Notes: generated by a model not told the origin, from the letters alone. A stretch of DNA of 64,000 nt from Psychrobacter sp. JCM 18902 (GCF_904846615.1 NZ_CAJHBK010000001.1:2604001-2668000), one strand, 5' to 3'. Positions 36,950-46,689 are shown, counted from the stretch's first letter. A program made the numbers and translations.

Positions 36950-38341
36950 TTAGTAGACATCACCACATTCAGAAGGCATCACCATATATAGCCTATTTGC
37001 ATCTTCTATTGTTTTTTCACTGTCCAAATATTTTTGCTCGATTGTGCTTTTAGTGTTGGTAATTATTGAATCCGTCATCGCAAAGTCATCGTCATTCAGC
37101 AAACCCAATGAGCCGTCTTGACGCAACCACAAACCTTCTAACTTATCATGCGGATACTCTACAGTCGCGAGAACGTCGACTGCCAAGGTTTTTTTGACTG
37201 GTTTGATTGCCAATTCCTTCAGCAATTGCCAATTTTTTTCATCGGCTGCAATAAGCTGCTCAAGCGTTTGTCCATTGATCGTTAAACCCAATAAATGATC
37301 TTGCTTGATATTATCTGTATTTAAAATATTCTCAATATCAGTCGCCTGCGAGAGGTCAATTTTATAAATGAGCTTTTGCGCAGACTGGTCTTGCAGCGGA
37401 AACTTGCGATCATGTTCAATCAAATAAAACTCGTGATTATTAATCGCAACGATACCCGAAGTTACATGGTGAGCATGATCGAGACGATACAAATACTGTG
37501 CTATTTGACCAGAGTATAGATTGATAGTGACGATGCGCGTCAAACTAGAGACACGACCTGACTGATCAGCGTTGTCCATAGAAGACTCCATAATACCCAC
37601 CAGTGTGCTCTGATCTGGAGTAATCGTTAATGCTTCCATACCGCGATTTGCACGACGTTTGGTAAATTCTGCTGGTAGTAAAATCGGCTGACCATTAGCC
37701 ATTACATTATTGCGCTGATCGCTCGCAAAGGCATTGATACGCTCAATCTCCACCCCCTGCGCATTATAATGAACCAAATGAGGACCATACTCATCACTGA
37801 TCCAAAAACTGCCATCTGTGAGCGCAGCAAGACCTTCAGGATCTAAACCATTGATATCGTTTTTGATAGGATTGGTCACTGCATCAAAAGGTAGGTTGGG
37901 ATTCATAGTCATCGGCTGGCCGTCGACATCGTAAGGGACTTCATTAGTTCCGCCGAGTGCTTGTGGATTTGGTAGCCCAGAGATAGGATTGCCATTTGCA
38001 TCTTTTAGTAGTATCTCTTTGATCTTAATAATTTGCCCAGTTGCTTGTAGCTCAAACAATCCGATGCGCGGTGTATAGTCAGGTACTAAAAACTGTTTAC
38101 CCTTGCCTGCACTACCTTCGAAATCCGCATTGGGACCGCGATCGGTGAGCACATAAAATTGATTGGCATTGGTTGGATGAGCCGCTGCATCTGAGCCAAA
38201 ACCACCCCCTCTAATCTCAAGCTTCCTCTCAGGATGCGCAGCATTGATATGCGTATCATTGAGCACGGTATAAGGTAGTGCCGCGCCTTGGATAAAGTCT
38301 TTTGTTTGAATAATTTCTGTATTAATATTTTGTATCGTCAT
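36950..38341 (-). CDS. Esterase-like activity of phytase family protein
   Basis: 463-aa protein with the phytase-like beta-propeller fold (PF13449 type). Signature stretches are GGGFGSDAAAHP, FYVLTDRGPNADFEG, LDPEGLAALTDGSFWISDEYGPHLVHY, NRGMEALTITPDQSTLVGIMES and KLEGLWLRQDGSLGLLNDDDF. Most homologues are exported, but no signal peptide is visible here: the protein starts MTIQNINTEIIQTK with a good AGGGATAA Shine-Dalgarno sequence. The substrate is unknown. A MITE lies immediately after its stop. Confidence 0.85.
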   Translation of the reverse strand: MTIQNINTEIIQTKDFIQGAALPYTVLNDTHINAAHPERKLEIRGGGFGSDAAAHPTNANQFYVLTDRGPNADFEGSAGKGKQFLVPDYTPRIGLFELQATGQIIKIKEILLKDANGNPISGLPNPQALGGTNEVPYDVDGQPMTMNPNLPFDAVTNPIKNDINGLDPEGLAALTDGSFWISDEYGPHLVHYNAQGVEIERINAFASDQRNNVMANGQPILLPAEFTKRRANRGMEALTITPDQSTLVGIMESSMDNADQSGRVSSLTRIVTINLYSGQIAQYLYRLDHAHHVTSGIVAINNHEFYLIEHDRKFPLQDQSAQKLIYKIDLSQATDIENILNTDNIKQDHLLGLTINGQTLEQLIAADEKNWQLLKELAIKPVKKTLAVDVLATVEYPHDKLEGLWLRQDGSLGLLNDDDFAMTDSIITNTKSTIEQKYLDSEKTIEDANRLYMVMPSECGDVY

Positions 38342-38505
38342 TTTTTATCCCTGATATATATTTTATTCTTGTTAAACGAACCATATGAGTAATTTATTAG
38401 ATGTAGCGTTCAGCACAATTGACAGTCGAAAGAATAGCCAGCGCCCAATAAGCTCACTGACCATTTTAAGAGTTAATGCTATAACACATGGCTACACATT
38501 ACTTA

Positions 38506-39366
38506 TTAAACCTTAAGCTTGTCACCCACCATACCTTTGATGGTACTTAAAATATCAGCAGGTAATACCACCATTTTTGCATTGTCAGACTCTGCCAGCT
38601 CACGAATCGCCTTAATATATTGTTCACCAAGTAAGTAGACAATAGGCATCTCTTCCTCGCCCATTGCATTAGTAATCAAGCGAATAGACTCTTCAGAACC
38701 TCTCGCCAATACCACTTGTGCTTCGGCATCACGACGTGAGGCCTCTAAACGTCCATCTGCCTCTAAGATAGCCGCTTGCTTTTGACCATCAGCACGAGTC
38801 ACTGTCGCACGGCGCAGACGCTCTGCCGCCGCCTGCTCTTCCATTGATGCTTGCATCGTTTGCGATGGATTAATATCTTGAATTTCTACTGTCTTTAGGG
38901 TGATACCCCAGTCCGCAATATCTTCTGATATTGCATGCTTTAGCTTCATTTTGATTTCATCACGGCTAGACAATGCACTATCAAGATCCATCTCACCGAT
39001 AATTGAACGTAGTGACGTCTGCACCAAATTACGAATACCATATTCATAATCTTCAATACCATAAACAGCCTTATCTGGGCGCACGATATTGATATAAGCC
39101 ACAGCGTTGGCAATAATAACAACGTTGTCTCGCGTAATGACCTCTTGTGAGGGAATATCAAGAACAATGTCTTTGGTCGTCACTTTATAAGCGACATCAT
39201 CAACGAAAGGAATAATAAGGTTGAGACCCGGCTCTAGTGTTTGGCTATATTTGCCCAATCGCTGCACCACCCACTTATAACCTTGTGGCACGATTCGAAC
39301 GCCTTTGAAAACCGTAAAGACAACCAGTGCAACCAAAACCACCATGACAATGCTGAAGCTTTCCAT
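38506..39366 (-). CDS. qmcA: SPFH/stomatin-like membrane protein QmcA
   Basis: Slipin/stomatin family scaffold of membrane microdomains (286 aa). One N-terminal transmembrane helix (residues about 4-22), SPFH domain (VPQGYKWVVQRLGKYSQTLEPGLNLIIPF) and a coiled-coil rich in Ala/Glu/Arg (EEQAAAERLRRATVTRADGQKQAAILEADG). Together with the NfeD gene immediately upstream it forms the classical NfeD-stomatin operon. Confidence 0.9.
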   Translation of the reverse strand: MESFSIVMVVLVALVVFTVFKGVRIVPQGYKWVVQRLGKYSQTLEPGLNLIIPFVDDVAYKVTTKDIVLDIPSQEVITRDNVVIIANAVAYINIVRPDKAVYGIEDYEYGIRNLVQTSLRSIIGEMDLDSALSSRDEIKMKLKHAISEDIADWGITLKTVEIQDINPSQTMQASMEEQAAAERLRRATVTRADGQKQAAILEADGRLEASRRDAEAQVVLARGSEESIRLITNAMGEEEMPIVYLLGEQYIKAIRELAESDNAKMVVLPADILSTIKGMVGDKLKV

Positions 39367-39381
39367 AATTCATCCTTATTA

Positions 39382-39879
39382 TTATAATTGCATCTCTTTA
39401 TTAATCGCTGCCTGCGATTTCATACTGCTCACAATCAGCTCATTACCGACAATATCGGTCACCACCACTCGATCGCCGACCGCCACCGGCTCACCCGTAG
39501 TGCGACACATCCACTCCGCTGCCCCAACAATAGGAACACTGAATCTGACGGTGCCCGCTCTATCTGGCTGTGGCTGGACGATAATCATGCCAGTTTCACC
39601 AACGATAACACTACCACCCAAGCCTGCTTTGGTGCGATCTACTGATAAGGGTTTAATAAACTTGAACCATGCCAACAAGAATATGGCAGAAAGCACCAAC
39701 CAAATAATAATTTGCACAGAGACAGAAATAGACAATAGCCACGAAAGCGCGGCAACGATGATGGCAGCGGCACCAAACCAAAGGCTGGCGAATGTCGGCA
39801 CAAACATCTCAATGATCAGCAATATAAAACCTAAGACTAACCAATGCCAAGGTTCAATCATCCACAGCATATCCATCAT
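39382..39879 (-). CDS. NfeD-like membrane protein
   Basis: Short NfeD family member (165 aa): three to four hydrophobic helices (around residues 10-70) followed by a C-terminal OB-fold domain (GETGMIIVQPQPDRAGTVRFSVPIVGAAEWMCR and GDRVVVTDIVGNELIV). Partner of the stomatin QmcA, 15 bp downstream. ATG at 39879 has AGGGA 8 nt upstream and is preferred to the one at 39903. Lacks the ClpP-like protease domain of long NfeD proteins. Confidence 0.88.
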   Translation of the reverse strand: MMDMLWMIEPWHWLVLGFILLIIEMFVPTFASLWFGAAAIIVAALSWLLSISVSVQIIIWLVLSAIFLLAWFKFIKPLSVDRTKAGLGGSVIVGETGMIIVQPQPDRAGTVRFSVPIVGAAEWMCRTTGEPVAVGDRVVVTDIVGNELIVSSMKSQAAINKEMQL

Positions 39880-40014
39880 CACTACATTCCCTATCTTTAT
39901 CATTCTAACTTTTAATGTAGCACATTTTTGGTATTAATAATTTCTTAAAAATCATCAATATATGATGTGTATACTTCGAAAAATATGAGAAACACATACT
40001 AAAACTTAGAGCAT

Positions 40015-40046
40015 AAAAAAACGACCGCCAAGGCGATCGTTTCTTT
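40015..40046 (-). terminator. Terminator of outer-membrane gene 1
   Basis: AAACGACCGCC / GGCGATCGTTT stem (one mismatch) with T6 on the - strand, 18 bp beyond the stop at 40064. Confidence 0.75.
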
Positions 40047-40063
40047 CTTCTTTAATCAACTTA

Positions 40064-40612
40064 TTAAAACTTAATGTGAGCACCTAAAGTCAATAGAGTA
40101 ATATCTTCAGCGACATAATCATATTCAGCTTCAACGCTCATGCTAGGATTAAAGTTATAACCCAAACCAATACCACCAGCAACACCACTATCGCTATCGC
40201 TTTCACTAACAGTGTTTCCAAGTACGTCACTTAAAGACGCATCAATCTCAGCTTTAGCAAATCCTAACTTACCTTTGGCATATAAACCAGTATTAGGGAA
40301 TTGATAACGGTAAGTACCGTAAGCACCATAAGTTTTAAGGTCATATTCACCCTTAAGAAGTCTGGTACCTGTATCAACATCAGTGTCACTAGAGCCTACA
40401 TATTCAATTTCAGCACCAAAGTTAGGATCAAAGTTATAACCAGCATAAATACCATAAGCAGTAGGATCATCTAGATCATCAGCATCTACCATGAACTTAC
40501 CAGCTTTTACACCAACATACGGCTGACCTGCATAGTTAACTGCCGCTTGCGCGCTGACACTCAATAAAGAGCCAACTGATAGGGCGATTAAAGCTTTTTG
40601 TAAAGTATTCAT
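40064..40612 (-). CDS. Outer-membrane beta-barrel protein 1 (OmpA-like porin fold)
   Basis: 182-aa secreted barrel with signal peptide ending SVSAQA, then AVNYAGQPYVGVKAGKFMVD. The alternating pattern, YGIYAGYNFDPNFGAEIEYVGSSD, GAYGTYRYQFPNTGLYAKGKLGFAKAEID and the terminal Phe (LGAHIKF) fit an eight-stranded barrel recognised by BAM. It is the most diverged of three tandem paralogues. The AGGAAG Shine-Dalgarno sequence and its own terminator suggest a separate unit. Confidence 0.85.
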   Translation of the reverse strand: MNTLQKALIALSVGSLLSVSAQAAVNYAGQPYVGVKAGKFMVDADDLDDPTAYGIYAGYNFDPNFGAEIEYVGSSDTDVDTGTRLLKGEYDLKTYGAYGTYRYQFPNTGLYAKGKLGFAKAEIDASLSDVLGNTVSESDSDSGVAGGIGLGYNFNPSMSVEAEYDYVAEDITLLTLGAHIKF

Positions 40613-40764
40613 ATATCTTCCTGTTAAATAAAACTAAAAATACCATCTGAATGAAAATAACAGAGCATATAAGTTAGCTGAACTATTGTCGAATTCGAGA
40701 TATTAACAGAACCTTATTTCAAATGCACTCTTTTTTAATGACGCTTACAGTGCTTTTTATCGTA

Positions 40765-40796
40765 CAAAAAAACGCACCTCGAAGGGTGCGTTTTTT
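40765..40796. terminator. Bidirectional terminator of outer-membrane gene 2
   Basis: AAAAAACGCACC / GGGTGCGTTTTTT stem around a TCGAA loop. It is almost identical to the terminator at 44491-44523. Confidence 0.88.
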
Positions 40797-40821
40797 AGTT
40801 ATCATACTGCTAATCGAAAAC

Positions 40822-41364
40822 TTAGAATTTTAGCTGAGCACCAACAGTCATTAGATCTGCGTCGCTACCTAACATGTCATATTCAGCTTCAACACTGAAG
40901 TTTGGGTTAACCGAATAACCAAGGCCTACACCACCTGCAAGGCTGGTATCATCGTTAGAAATGGTTTTTCTATTAGAGTCTTCAACGATATAGTTACCTT
41001 CGATTTCAGTCTTAGCAACACCTAGCTTACCTTTGGCATATAGCGCAGTATTTGGGAACTGATAACGATAAGTACCATACGCGCCATAGCTCTTGGCATC
41101 GATATCACCGTTATAATAATCGGCATCGCCTGAACCTACATATTCTGCTTCGATACCAAAGTTAGGATCAAAGTTGTAACCACCATAGACACCATAAGCG
41201 GTTGGCTTGTCAGCGCCGTTTACATCTAAGTCAAATTGACCGACTTTTACACCAACGTATGGCTGACCAGTGTAACCGTTGCCATAAGATACGGCAGCTT
41301 GTGCACCCATGCTTAATAAAGAACCAGCTGCTAATGCAAGTAACGTTTTTTGTAAAGTTTTCAT
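40822..41364 (-). CDS. Outer-membrane beta-barrel protein 2 (paralogue)
   Basis: 180 aa, signal peptide MKTLQKTLLALAAGSLLSMGAQA, mature barrel NGYTGQPYVGVKVGQFDLDVNGADKP and so on, C-terminal VGAQLKF. It is very similar to the gene upstream (41476-42021), with differences mainly in predicted extracellular loops such as GNYIVEDSNRKTISND. Shine-Dalgarno AGGGGAA. A recent tandem duplicate. Confidence 0.87.
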   Translation of the reverse strand: MKTLQKTLLALAAGSLLSMGAQAAVSYGNGYTGQPYVGVKVGQFDLDVNGADKPTAYGVYGGYNFDPNFGIEAEYVGSGDADYYNGDIDAKSYGAYGTYRYQFPNTALYAKGKLGVAKTEIEGNYIVEDSNRKTISNDDTSLAGGVGLGYSVNPNFSVEAEYDMLGSDADLMTVGAQLKF

Positions 41365-41475
41365 AGTATTCCCCTAGGGTTATATTTTTAATTATTTGTC
41401 TATAAAGTATCTGGATGAGAAAAGATTATTATTGCCATCTTCTCTCACTCGTTCAGCTGATAAATCGTTTTGGCT

Positions 41476-42021
41476 TTAGAACTTCAACTGAGCGCCAACA
41501 GTAAGTAGCTTGGCATCGACATCACTGTCCATCATTGAGTATTCAGCTTCGACACCAAAGTTAGGATTCACTGAGTAACCAAGACCTACACCACCAGCAA
41601 GACCTGTGTCGCTGCTAGATCTCGAAACTTTAGCTGGACCAACGGTGTAATCACCTTCTACTTCAGTTTTAGCAACCCCTAGCTTACCTTTGGCATATAA
41701 ACCAGTGTTTGGGAACTGGTAGCGTGCAGTACCGTACGCGCCATAAGTTTTGGCATCAAGATCACCGTTTCTGTAATCTGCATCATCTGAACCTACATAC
41801 TCTGCTTCGACACCGAAGTTTTGATCGAAGTTATAACCACCGTAGACACCATAAGCAGTTGGATCATCTGCATTGTCGATATCTAGATCAAACTGACCGA
41901 CTTTGACGCCGACATACGGCTGACCAGTGTAACCGTTGCTATAAGAAGTAGCGGCCTGTGCGCCAACAGTTAACAAAGAACCAGCTGCTAGTGCAAGTAG
42001 CGTTTTTTGTAGAGTTTTCAT
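41476..42021 (-). CDS. Outer-membrane beta-barrel protein 3 (paralogue)
   Basis: 181 aa from the ATG at 42021, which has AAGGAG 8 nt upstream; the longer frame to 42054 is not needed. The signal peptide MKTLQKTLLALAAGSLLTVGAQA is nearly identical to that of protein 2. The mature barrel ends VGAQLKF. Loop differences are GDYTVGPAKVSRSSSD and SMMDSDVDAKL. Likely the ancestor or sister of protein 2. No clear terminator separates it from gene 2, so the two may be cotranscribed. Confidence 0.87.
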   Translation of the reverse strand: MKTLQKTLLALAAGSLLTVGAQAATSYSNGYTGQPYVGVKVGQFDLDIDNADDPTAYGVYGGYNFDQNFGVEAEYVGSDDADYRNGDLDAKTYGAYGTARYQFPNTGLYAKGKLGVAKTEVEGDYTVGPAKVSRSSSDTGLAGGVGLGYSVNPNFGVEAEYSMMDSDVDAKLLTVGAQLKF

Positions 42022-42328
42022 TATTAGCTCCTTAAAATCAATTTGGACAAACAAGTTATCTATTTATATTGGCTTTTATAGCCCTATCGCCTTGTTTGCT
42101 AACGATGGGTATATAGTAACAAACTATTTCAAGTCGTCTGTCAGTGTTTGATGGTATGAGAGTTAAGATTTGCAAGTATTTATCAGTGCTTGGGTTACAA
42201 AGGCAAAGATATGAAATCTTTTGTTACAACCACTGAGTTTATGCAATAATCGCTACTCATTTCATCGCCTTTCTAGCAGAAATAAGCATAAAACAATAAG
42301 AGATACCGAATATTTTAAGGTAAAAATA
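42022..42328. other. Divergent intergenic region omp3 / bioF
   Basis: 307 bp. It holds a weak hairpin AAAGAT/ATCTTT near 42206-42223 and imperfect GGTTACAA / TTACAACC elements at about 42194 and 42223. These do not match the BirA operator TTGTAAACC-N15-GGTTTACAA. In-frame codons upstream of bioF start at 42221 but lack support. Confidence 0.45.
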
Positions 42329-43561
42329 ATGACCAGACGTATAACTAGCCACCTGCAAGAAGCACTTACAGCACTCAAAGCCACCCAACAATACCGTCAA
42401 TTACCCAATCTCCAACATCATGGGCGATACGTTATTAGCGAAGGTAAAACCTTACTAAATATCGCCAGTAACGATTATCTGGGCTTAGGCGGCGACACCG
42501 AATTACAAAACGAATTTCTCAGTCAACTAACACTGCTATCAGTCGCACAAATACCTAAAATGAGTGCGACGTCCTCACGCTTGCTCACTGGAAATGATGC
42601 ACAGCTACAAGCGCTAGAGTCTGAGCTGCAGGAATGGTATCAAACCGCTGTCGGCAAACGTGATATACCTGCCTCAAAATCGGTATTGGTATTGAATAGC
42701 GGCTATCATGCCAATCTTGGTATATTGCCAGCCCTCACAGCCTTGCCAGTCAAAACACTTATTCTGGCTGACAAACTGGTACATGCCAGCATTATCGATG
42801 GGTTGCGTTTGAGCCAAAGCAAACTTGTCAGCTATCGTCGTTATCGTCACAATGATTATGAACACTTGGCGACGTTTATTGAGAAAGCAGCGCCAGACAT
42901 TGAGCGCATCATTATTGTCACTGAGAGCATCTTTAGTATGGATGGTGATCGTGCGGATTTATGTCAGCTGGTACAATTAAAAGCTAGCGATGCTCGTATC
43001 GAACTGTATGTCGATGAGGCTCATGCCATCGGTGTATTAGGTGATACAGGCTTGGGACTAGCGGAAGAAACGCAGACATTGGCTGATATTGACTATTTGG
43101 TCGGTACTTTCGGTAAAGCGTTTGCCTCGGTGGGTGCTTATATCATGTGCGATGATGTCGTCAAGCAATGGCTAATTAACCGCATGCGTCCACTAATTTT
43201 TAGTACTGCATTACCCCCTATCAATCACGCATGGACGCGATTTATTTTAGCAAAAATGCCAATGTTAAATAATCAACGGGCGCATTTAGCGCGGTTGTCT
43301 ACCAAGCTTAGTCAAGCCATCGAGCCAAGATACCGTGTGTCCCAGAACATCCAGCATCCACACTATGAATCACCCATTGTACCTTACATCTTGGGCGACA
43401 ATGCCAGCACGCTTGCCAAAGCACAACAATTGCAAGCAGCAGGTTTTTACGCCCTGCCTATCAGGCCACCCACTGTGCCTGCAAACACCGCTCGTATCCG
43501 TTTGGTGATGAATGCCCAGCTGACAGATGAAGACTGCGAACAATTGATACAACAATTATAA
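42329..43561 (+). CDS. bioF: 8-amino-7-oxononanoate synthase BioF
   Basis: PLP-dependent alpha-oxoamine synthase of biotin synthesis (410 aa). Motifs: LLNIASNDYLGLGGD, SATSSRLLTGN, LNSGYHANLGILPAL, ESIFSMDGDRADL, VDEAHAIGVLGDTGLGL and the PLP Lys in VGTFGKAFASVGAYI. ATG at 42329 is chosen because TTAAGG lies 8 nt upstream; the longer frame from 42221 adds 36 non-homologous residues. bioC follows in the same direction. Confidence 0.94.
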   Translation: MTRRITSHLQEALTALKATQQYRQLPNLQHHGRYVISEGKTLLNIASNDYLGLGGDTELQNEFLSQLTLLSVAQIPKMSATSSRLLTGNDAQLQALESELQEWYQTAVGKRDIPASKSVLVLNSGYHANLGILPALTALPVKTLILADKLVHASIIDGLRLSQSKLVSYRRYRHNDYEHLATFIEKAAPDIERIIIVTESIFSMDGDRADLCQLVQLKASDARIELYVDEAHAIGVLGDTGLGLAEETQTLADIDYLVGTFGKAFASVGAYIMCDDVVKQWLINRMRPLIFSTALPPINHAWTRFILAKMPMLNNQRAHLARLSTKLSQAIEPRYRVSQNIQHPHYESPIVPYILGDNASTLAKAQQLQAAGFYALPIRPPTVPANTARIRLVMNAQLTDEDCEQLIQQL

Positions 43562-43635
43562 ATCTGTTGTTATACATCAGCGACGTCAGTCCTGCTATCG
43601 ATTGATAATTGGCTCACTTGGATATAATAAACCGT

Positions 43636-44445
43636 ATGAAAACACTCGCCACGCCTGATAACTTTAGCCCCAGAAAACAAACCATCGCTCGTCATTTTGC
43701 CAATGCCAGCGACTATGACCAGCATGCCAATGTTCAGCAGCAAGTCTGTCAATGTTTAATAGACAAACTCACTCACACTGAACACGACAATGTGCTTGAA
43801 GTCGGTGCAGGAACTGGTCAAATGACCCGTCTACTAGCAGCACACATTCAAAGTCAATATTGGCTGATCAATGAATTATGCGCTGAACAAGCGGCTACTT
43901 TACAATCCATATTGCCCAATGCTGACATAGCAATTGGCGATGCTGAAACGATGGACTTTGAGGGTGAGCATAGCTTAATAATCAGTGCCAATGCAGTGCA
44001 GTGGTTTGATGACCCCTTAAACTTTATTGCGCAATCAGCAATGCTTTTGCGAGCCGGAGGTCAACTGCTGTTTAACACTTTTACGCCAAATAACTTTTTG
44101 CAAATAAAGACTCTAACGGATCAGGGTCTTCACTATCCCGATATCATTGAGTGGCGATTGGCACTGATCAGTGCGGGTTTTGAGAAAATTGAACTGTCCA
44201 CTCAGCGTTTCGAGTTACCGTTTGCCAGTCCTTACGCTATCCTAAAACATATGAAGTTGACGGGCGTATCGACCAATCAGGCGCAAGTAAAAGCCAACAG
44301 CACCCAGCCCTTTATGTGGACCAAGGCACGCTTGCAACAGTTTGAGTCTGATTATTGGCAACATTTTTCGGCGCAAGATGACGACGGTCAACCTATCGTT
44401 CATTTGACTTATGAAGTACTGATAGTGAGTGCCTTTAAATCGTGA
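43636..44445 (+). CDS. bioC: Malonyl-ACP O-methyltransferase BioC
   Basis: SAM-dependent methyltransferase that primes pimeloyl synthesis (269 aa). The N-terminus has the BioC-type RKQTIARHFANASDYDQHANVQQQVCQCL, the SAM motif is VLEVGAGTGQMT, then SANAVQWFDDP and GGQLLFNTFTPNNF. The start chosen is the ATG at 43636; a TTG at 43609 is in frame but less likely. Gap to bioF is 74 bp. Convergent with dnaK, sharing the terminator at 44491. Confidence 0.92.
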   Translation: MKTLATPDNFSPRKQTIARHFANASDYDQHANVQQQVCQCLIDKLTHTEHDNVLEVGAGTGQMTRLLAAHIQSQYWLINELCAEQAATLQSILPNADIAIGDAETMDFEGEHSLIISANAVQWFDDPLNFIAQSAMLLRAGGQLLFNTFTPNNFLQIKTLTDQGLHYPDIIEWRLALISAGFEKIELSTQRFELPFASPYAILKHMKLTGVSTNQAQVKANSTQPFMWTKARLQQFESDYWQHFSAQDDDGQPIVHLTYEVLIVSAFKS

Positions 44446-44490
44446 AGACAAGATATAGACTGGTAGTATATTTCTTATAAATAACAGCCA

Positions 44491-44523
44491 TAAAAAAACG
44501 CACCCCGAAGGATGCGTTTTTTG
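44491..44523. terminator. Shared bioC / dnaK terminator
   Basis: AAAAAACGCACC-CCGAA-GGATGCGTTTTTT with one A-C mismatch. It has a T-run on both strands and lies between convergent bioC and dnaK. Confidence 0.88.
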
Positions 44524-44553
44524 TTTTAACTGCGTTTAGTTACTAAATCACAA

Positions 44554-46497
44554 TTATTTTTTGTCTTCGTCTACTTCAGTAAACTCAGCATCAACGACGT
44601 CATCATCAGCTTGGTTGCTATCTGCTGCATTGTCCGCGCCTTGTTGGAACTGGCTTGGATCCATGCCCTCGCTACCTGCGCCTGCATCAGCATAAATCTT
44701 CTGACTAACTGGCAAGAAGGCATTGTCTAATGCTTCAAGCTTGGCTTTGATGTCATCATGATCATCTTCTTTCATTACCGCTTCAAGCTCAGAGATAGCA
44801 GCTTCTACTGTTGATTTTTCTTCAGCAGTTACTTTATCTTCAGCGTCTTTCAACGCTTTTTGTACCGCATGAATACGACCATCTGCTTCGTTACGAACTT
44901 GCGCTAAGTTAGCGAATTTTTCGTCTTCAGCCGCATTGGCTTCTGCATCACGAACCATTTGCTCGATTTCTTCATCCGTCAAGCCAGAATCTGCTTTGAT
45001 CTGGATGCTTTGCGCTTTACCCGTACCTTTGTCAGTTGCTGAGATATTCATGATACCGTCAGCATTGATGTCAAAAGTAACTTCAATTTGCGGTAGACCA
45101 CGTGGTGCTGGTGGAATATCCGTCAAATCAAAACGACCAAGCTGTTTATTTTGGTTAGCGATTTTACGCTCACCTTGATAAACCTGGATGGTCACAGCTG
45201 GTTGGTTGTCTTCAGCCGTTGAGAATACCTGTGATTTCTTAGTAGGAATCATGGTGTTTTTCTCAATAACTGGTGTCATGACACCACCCATCGTTTCGAT
45301 ACCAAGCGTTAGTGGCGTCACATCAAGTAACAATACGTCTGTTTTTTCACCAGACAATACCGCGCCTTGAATCGCAGCCCCTGCCGCTACTGCTTCATCA
45401 GGGTTCACATCTTTACGTGGCTCCTGACCGAAGAACTCTTGTACTTTTTGCTGTACCAGTGGCATACGAGTCTGACCACCAACTAAGATAACATCATCGA
45501 TGTCACCAATTTTTATGCCAGCATCTTCAAGCGCAATCTTACAAGGACCCATGGTACGTTGTACCAACTCTTCAGTTAAGCTCTCAAGTTTTGAGCGACT
45601 GATAGTGACCACCAAATGCTTAGGACCATTGCTGTCTGCAGTAATATAAGGCAAGTTCACTTCAGTACTTTGGGCACTTGATAACTCAATTTTCGCTTTT
45701 TCTGCCGCTTCTTTTAGACGCTGCATCGCCAATGAGTCACCTTTCAAGTTGACATCTTGGTCTTTTTTGAACTCATCAACCAAATAATCAATCAATGCTG
45801 AGTCAAAGTCTTCACCACCAAGGAATGTATCACCATTGGTTGCTAAAACTTCAAACTGCTGCTCGCCATCAACGTCAGCGATTTCGATGATTGATACGTC
45901 AAAAGTACCACCACCCAAGTCATAAACAGCAACCGTGCTATCGCCTTGCTTCTTATCCATACCATAGGCAAGAGCCGCAGCTGTTGGTTCGTTGATGATA
46001 CGTTTTACATCAAGACCCGCAATTTTACCCGCGTCTTTTGTTGCTTGACGTTGTGAGTCATTAAAATAAGCTGGTACCGTTACAACCGCTTCAGTAACAG
46101 TTTCACCAAGATAGTCTTCTGCTGTTTTTTTCATTTTTTTCAAGATTTCAGCAGAAACCTGTGGTGGTGCTAATTTTTTACCGTTAATTTCTACCCATGC
46201 ATCACCGTTATCCGCTTTGGCGATTTTGTAAGGTACCATGCCGATGTCTTTTTGCACGACTTTGTCATCAAAACGACGACCAATCAAACGCTTAATCGCA
46301 AACAACGTATTGTTTGGATTGGTGACCGCTTGACGTTTGGCTGACTGACCCACCAAAATTTCATCGTTTTTATAAGCAACGATAGATGGCGTTGTACGAG
46401 TACCTTCAGCATTTTCGATGACTTTGACTTTGTCACCTTCCATCACTGCGACACACGAGTTAGTCGTACCTAAATCAATACCAATTACTTTACCCAT
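44554..46497 (-). CDS. dnaK: Molecular chaperone DnaK (Hsp70)
   Basis: 647-aa Hsp70 ATPase. Opening [16 protein letters not shown], phosphate loops [12 protein letters not shown] and [11 protein letters not shown], substrate-binding domain after [17 protein letters not shown] and the C-terminal helical lid with an acidic [10 protein letters not shown] end. TAGGAGC is the Shine-Dalgarno sequence. grpE lies 192 bp upstream on the same strand, with a heat-shock-type promoter between them. dnaJ is not adjacent in this window. Confidence 0.98.
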   Translation of the reverse strand: MGKVIGIDLGTTNSCVAVMEGDKVKVIENAEGTRTTPSIVAYKNDEILVGQSAKRQAVTNPNNTLFAIKRLIGRRFDDKVVQKDIGMVPYKIAKADNGDAWVEINGKKLAPPQVSAEILKKMKKTAEDYLGETVTEAVVTVPAYFNDSQRQATKDAGKIAGLDVKRIINEPTAAALAYGMDKKQGDSTVAVYDLGGGTFDVSIIEIADVDGEQQFEVLATNGDTFLGGEDFDSALIDYLVDEFKKDQDVNLKGDSLAMQRLKEAAEKAKIELSSAQSTEVNLPYITADSNGPKHLVVTISRSKLESLTEELVQRTMGPCKIALEDAGIKIGDIDDVILVGGQTRMPLVQQKVQEFFGQEPRKDVNPDEAVAAGAAIQGAVLSGEKTDVLLLDVTPLTLGIETMGGVMTPVIEKNTMIPTKKSQVFSTAEDNQPAVTIQVYQGERKIANQNKQLGRFDLTDIPPAPRGLPQIEVTFDINADGIMNISATDKGTGKAQSIQIKADSGLTDEEIEQMVRDAEANAAEDEKFANLAQVRNEADGRIHAVQKALKDAEDKVTAEEKSTVEAAISELEAVMKEDDHDDIKAKLEALDNAFLPVSQKIYADAGAGSEGMDPSQFQQGADNAADSNQADDDVVDAEFTEVDEDKK

Positions 46498-46566
46498 AAT
46501 TATTTGCTCCTAATTTGTTTTAAGTATTTATCTATTCAGACCGTGGTTAATCTCTTGTTGCTATAT

Positions 46567-46595
46567 ATATCGGTTTACTTATGGATTTTTTCAAG
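46567..46595 (-). promoter_or_regulatory. Candidate sigma-32 promoter of dnaK
   Basis: Read on the - strand: CTTGAA (46595-46590), 15-nt spacer, ACCGATAT (46574-46567), against consensus CTTGAA-N13-15-CCCCATnT. The -35 is perfect and five of seven -10 positions match. About 70 bp upstream of the dnaK ATG. Confidence 0.6.
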
Positions 46596-46689
46596 TCAAT
46601 CATCATGCAAAATTTGTCTTTCGTGTGACTTTTTGTGAAAACCCTTAATAACGGTAGGGTTTAGCACACTAAAAATCCAATTTTTAGTT

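Noticed and set aside
42190..42230. GGTTACAA / TTACAACC elements before bioF as a BirA operator
   Set aside because: The arms do not fit TTGTAAACC-N15-GGTTTACAA in sequence or spacing.
46639..46663. AAACCCT / AGGGTTT stem between grpE and dnaK as a terminator
   Set aside because: The stem is short (7 bp) and no T-run follows on the - strand.
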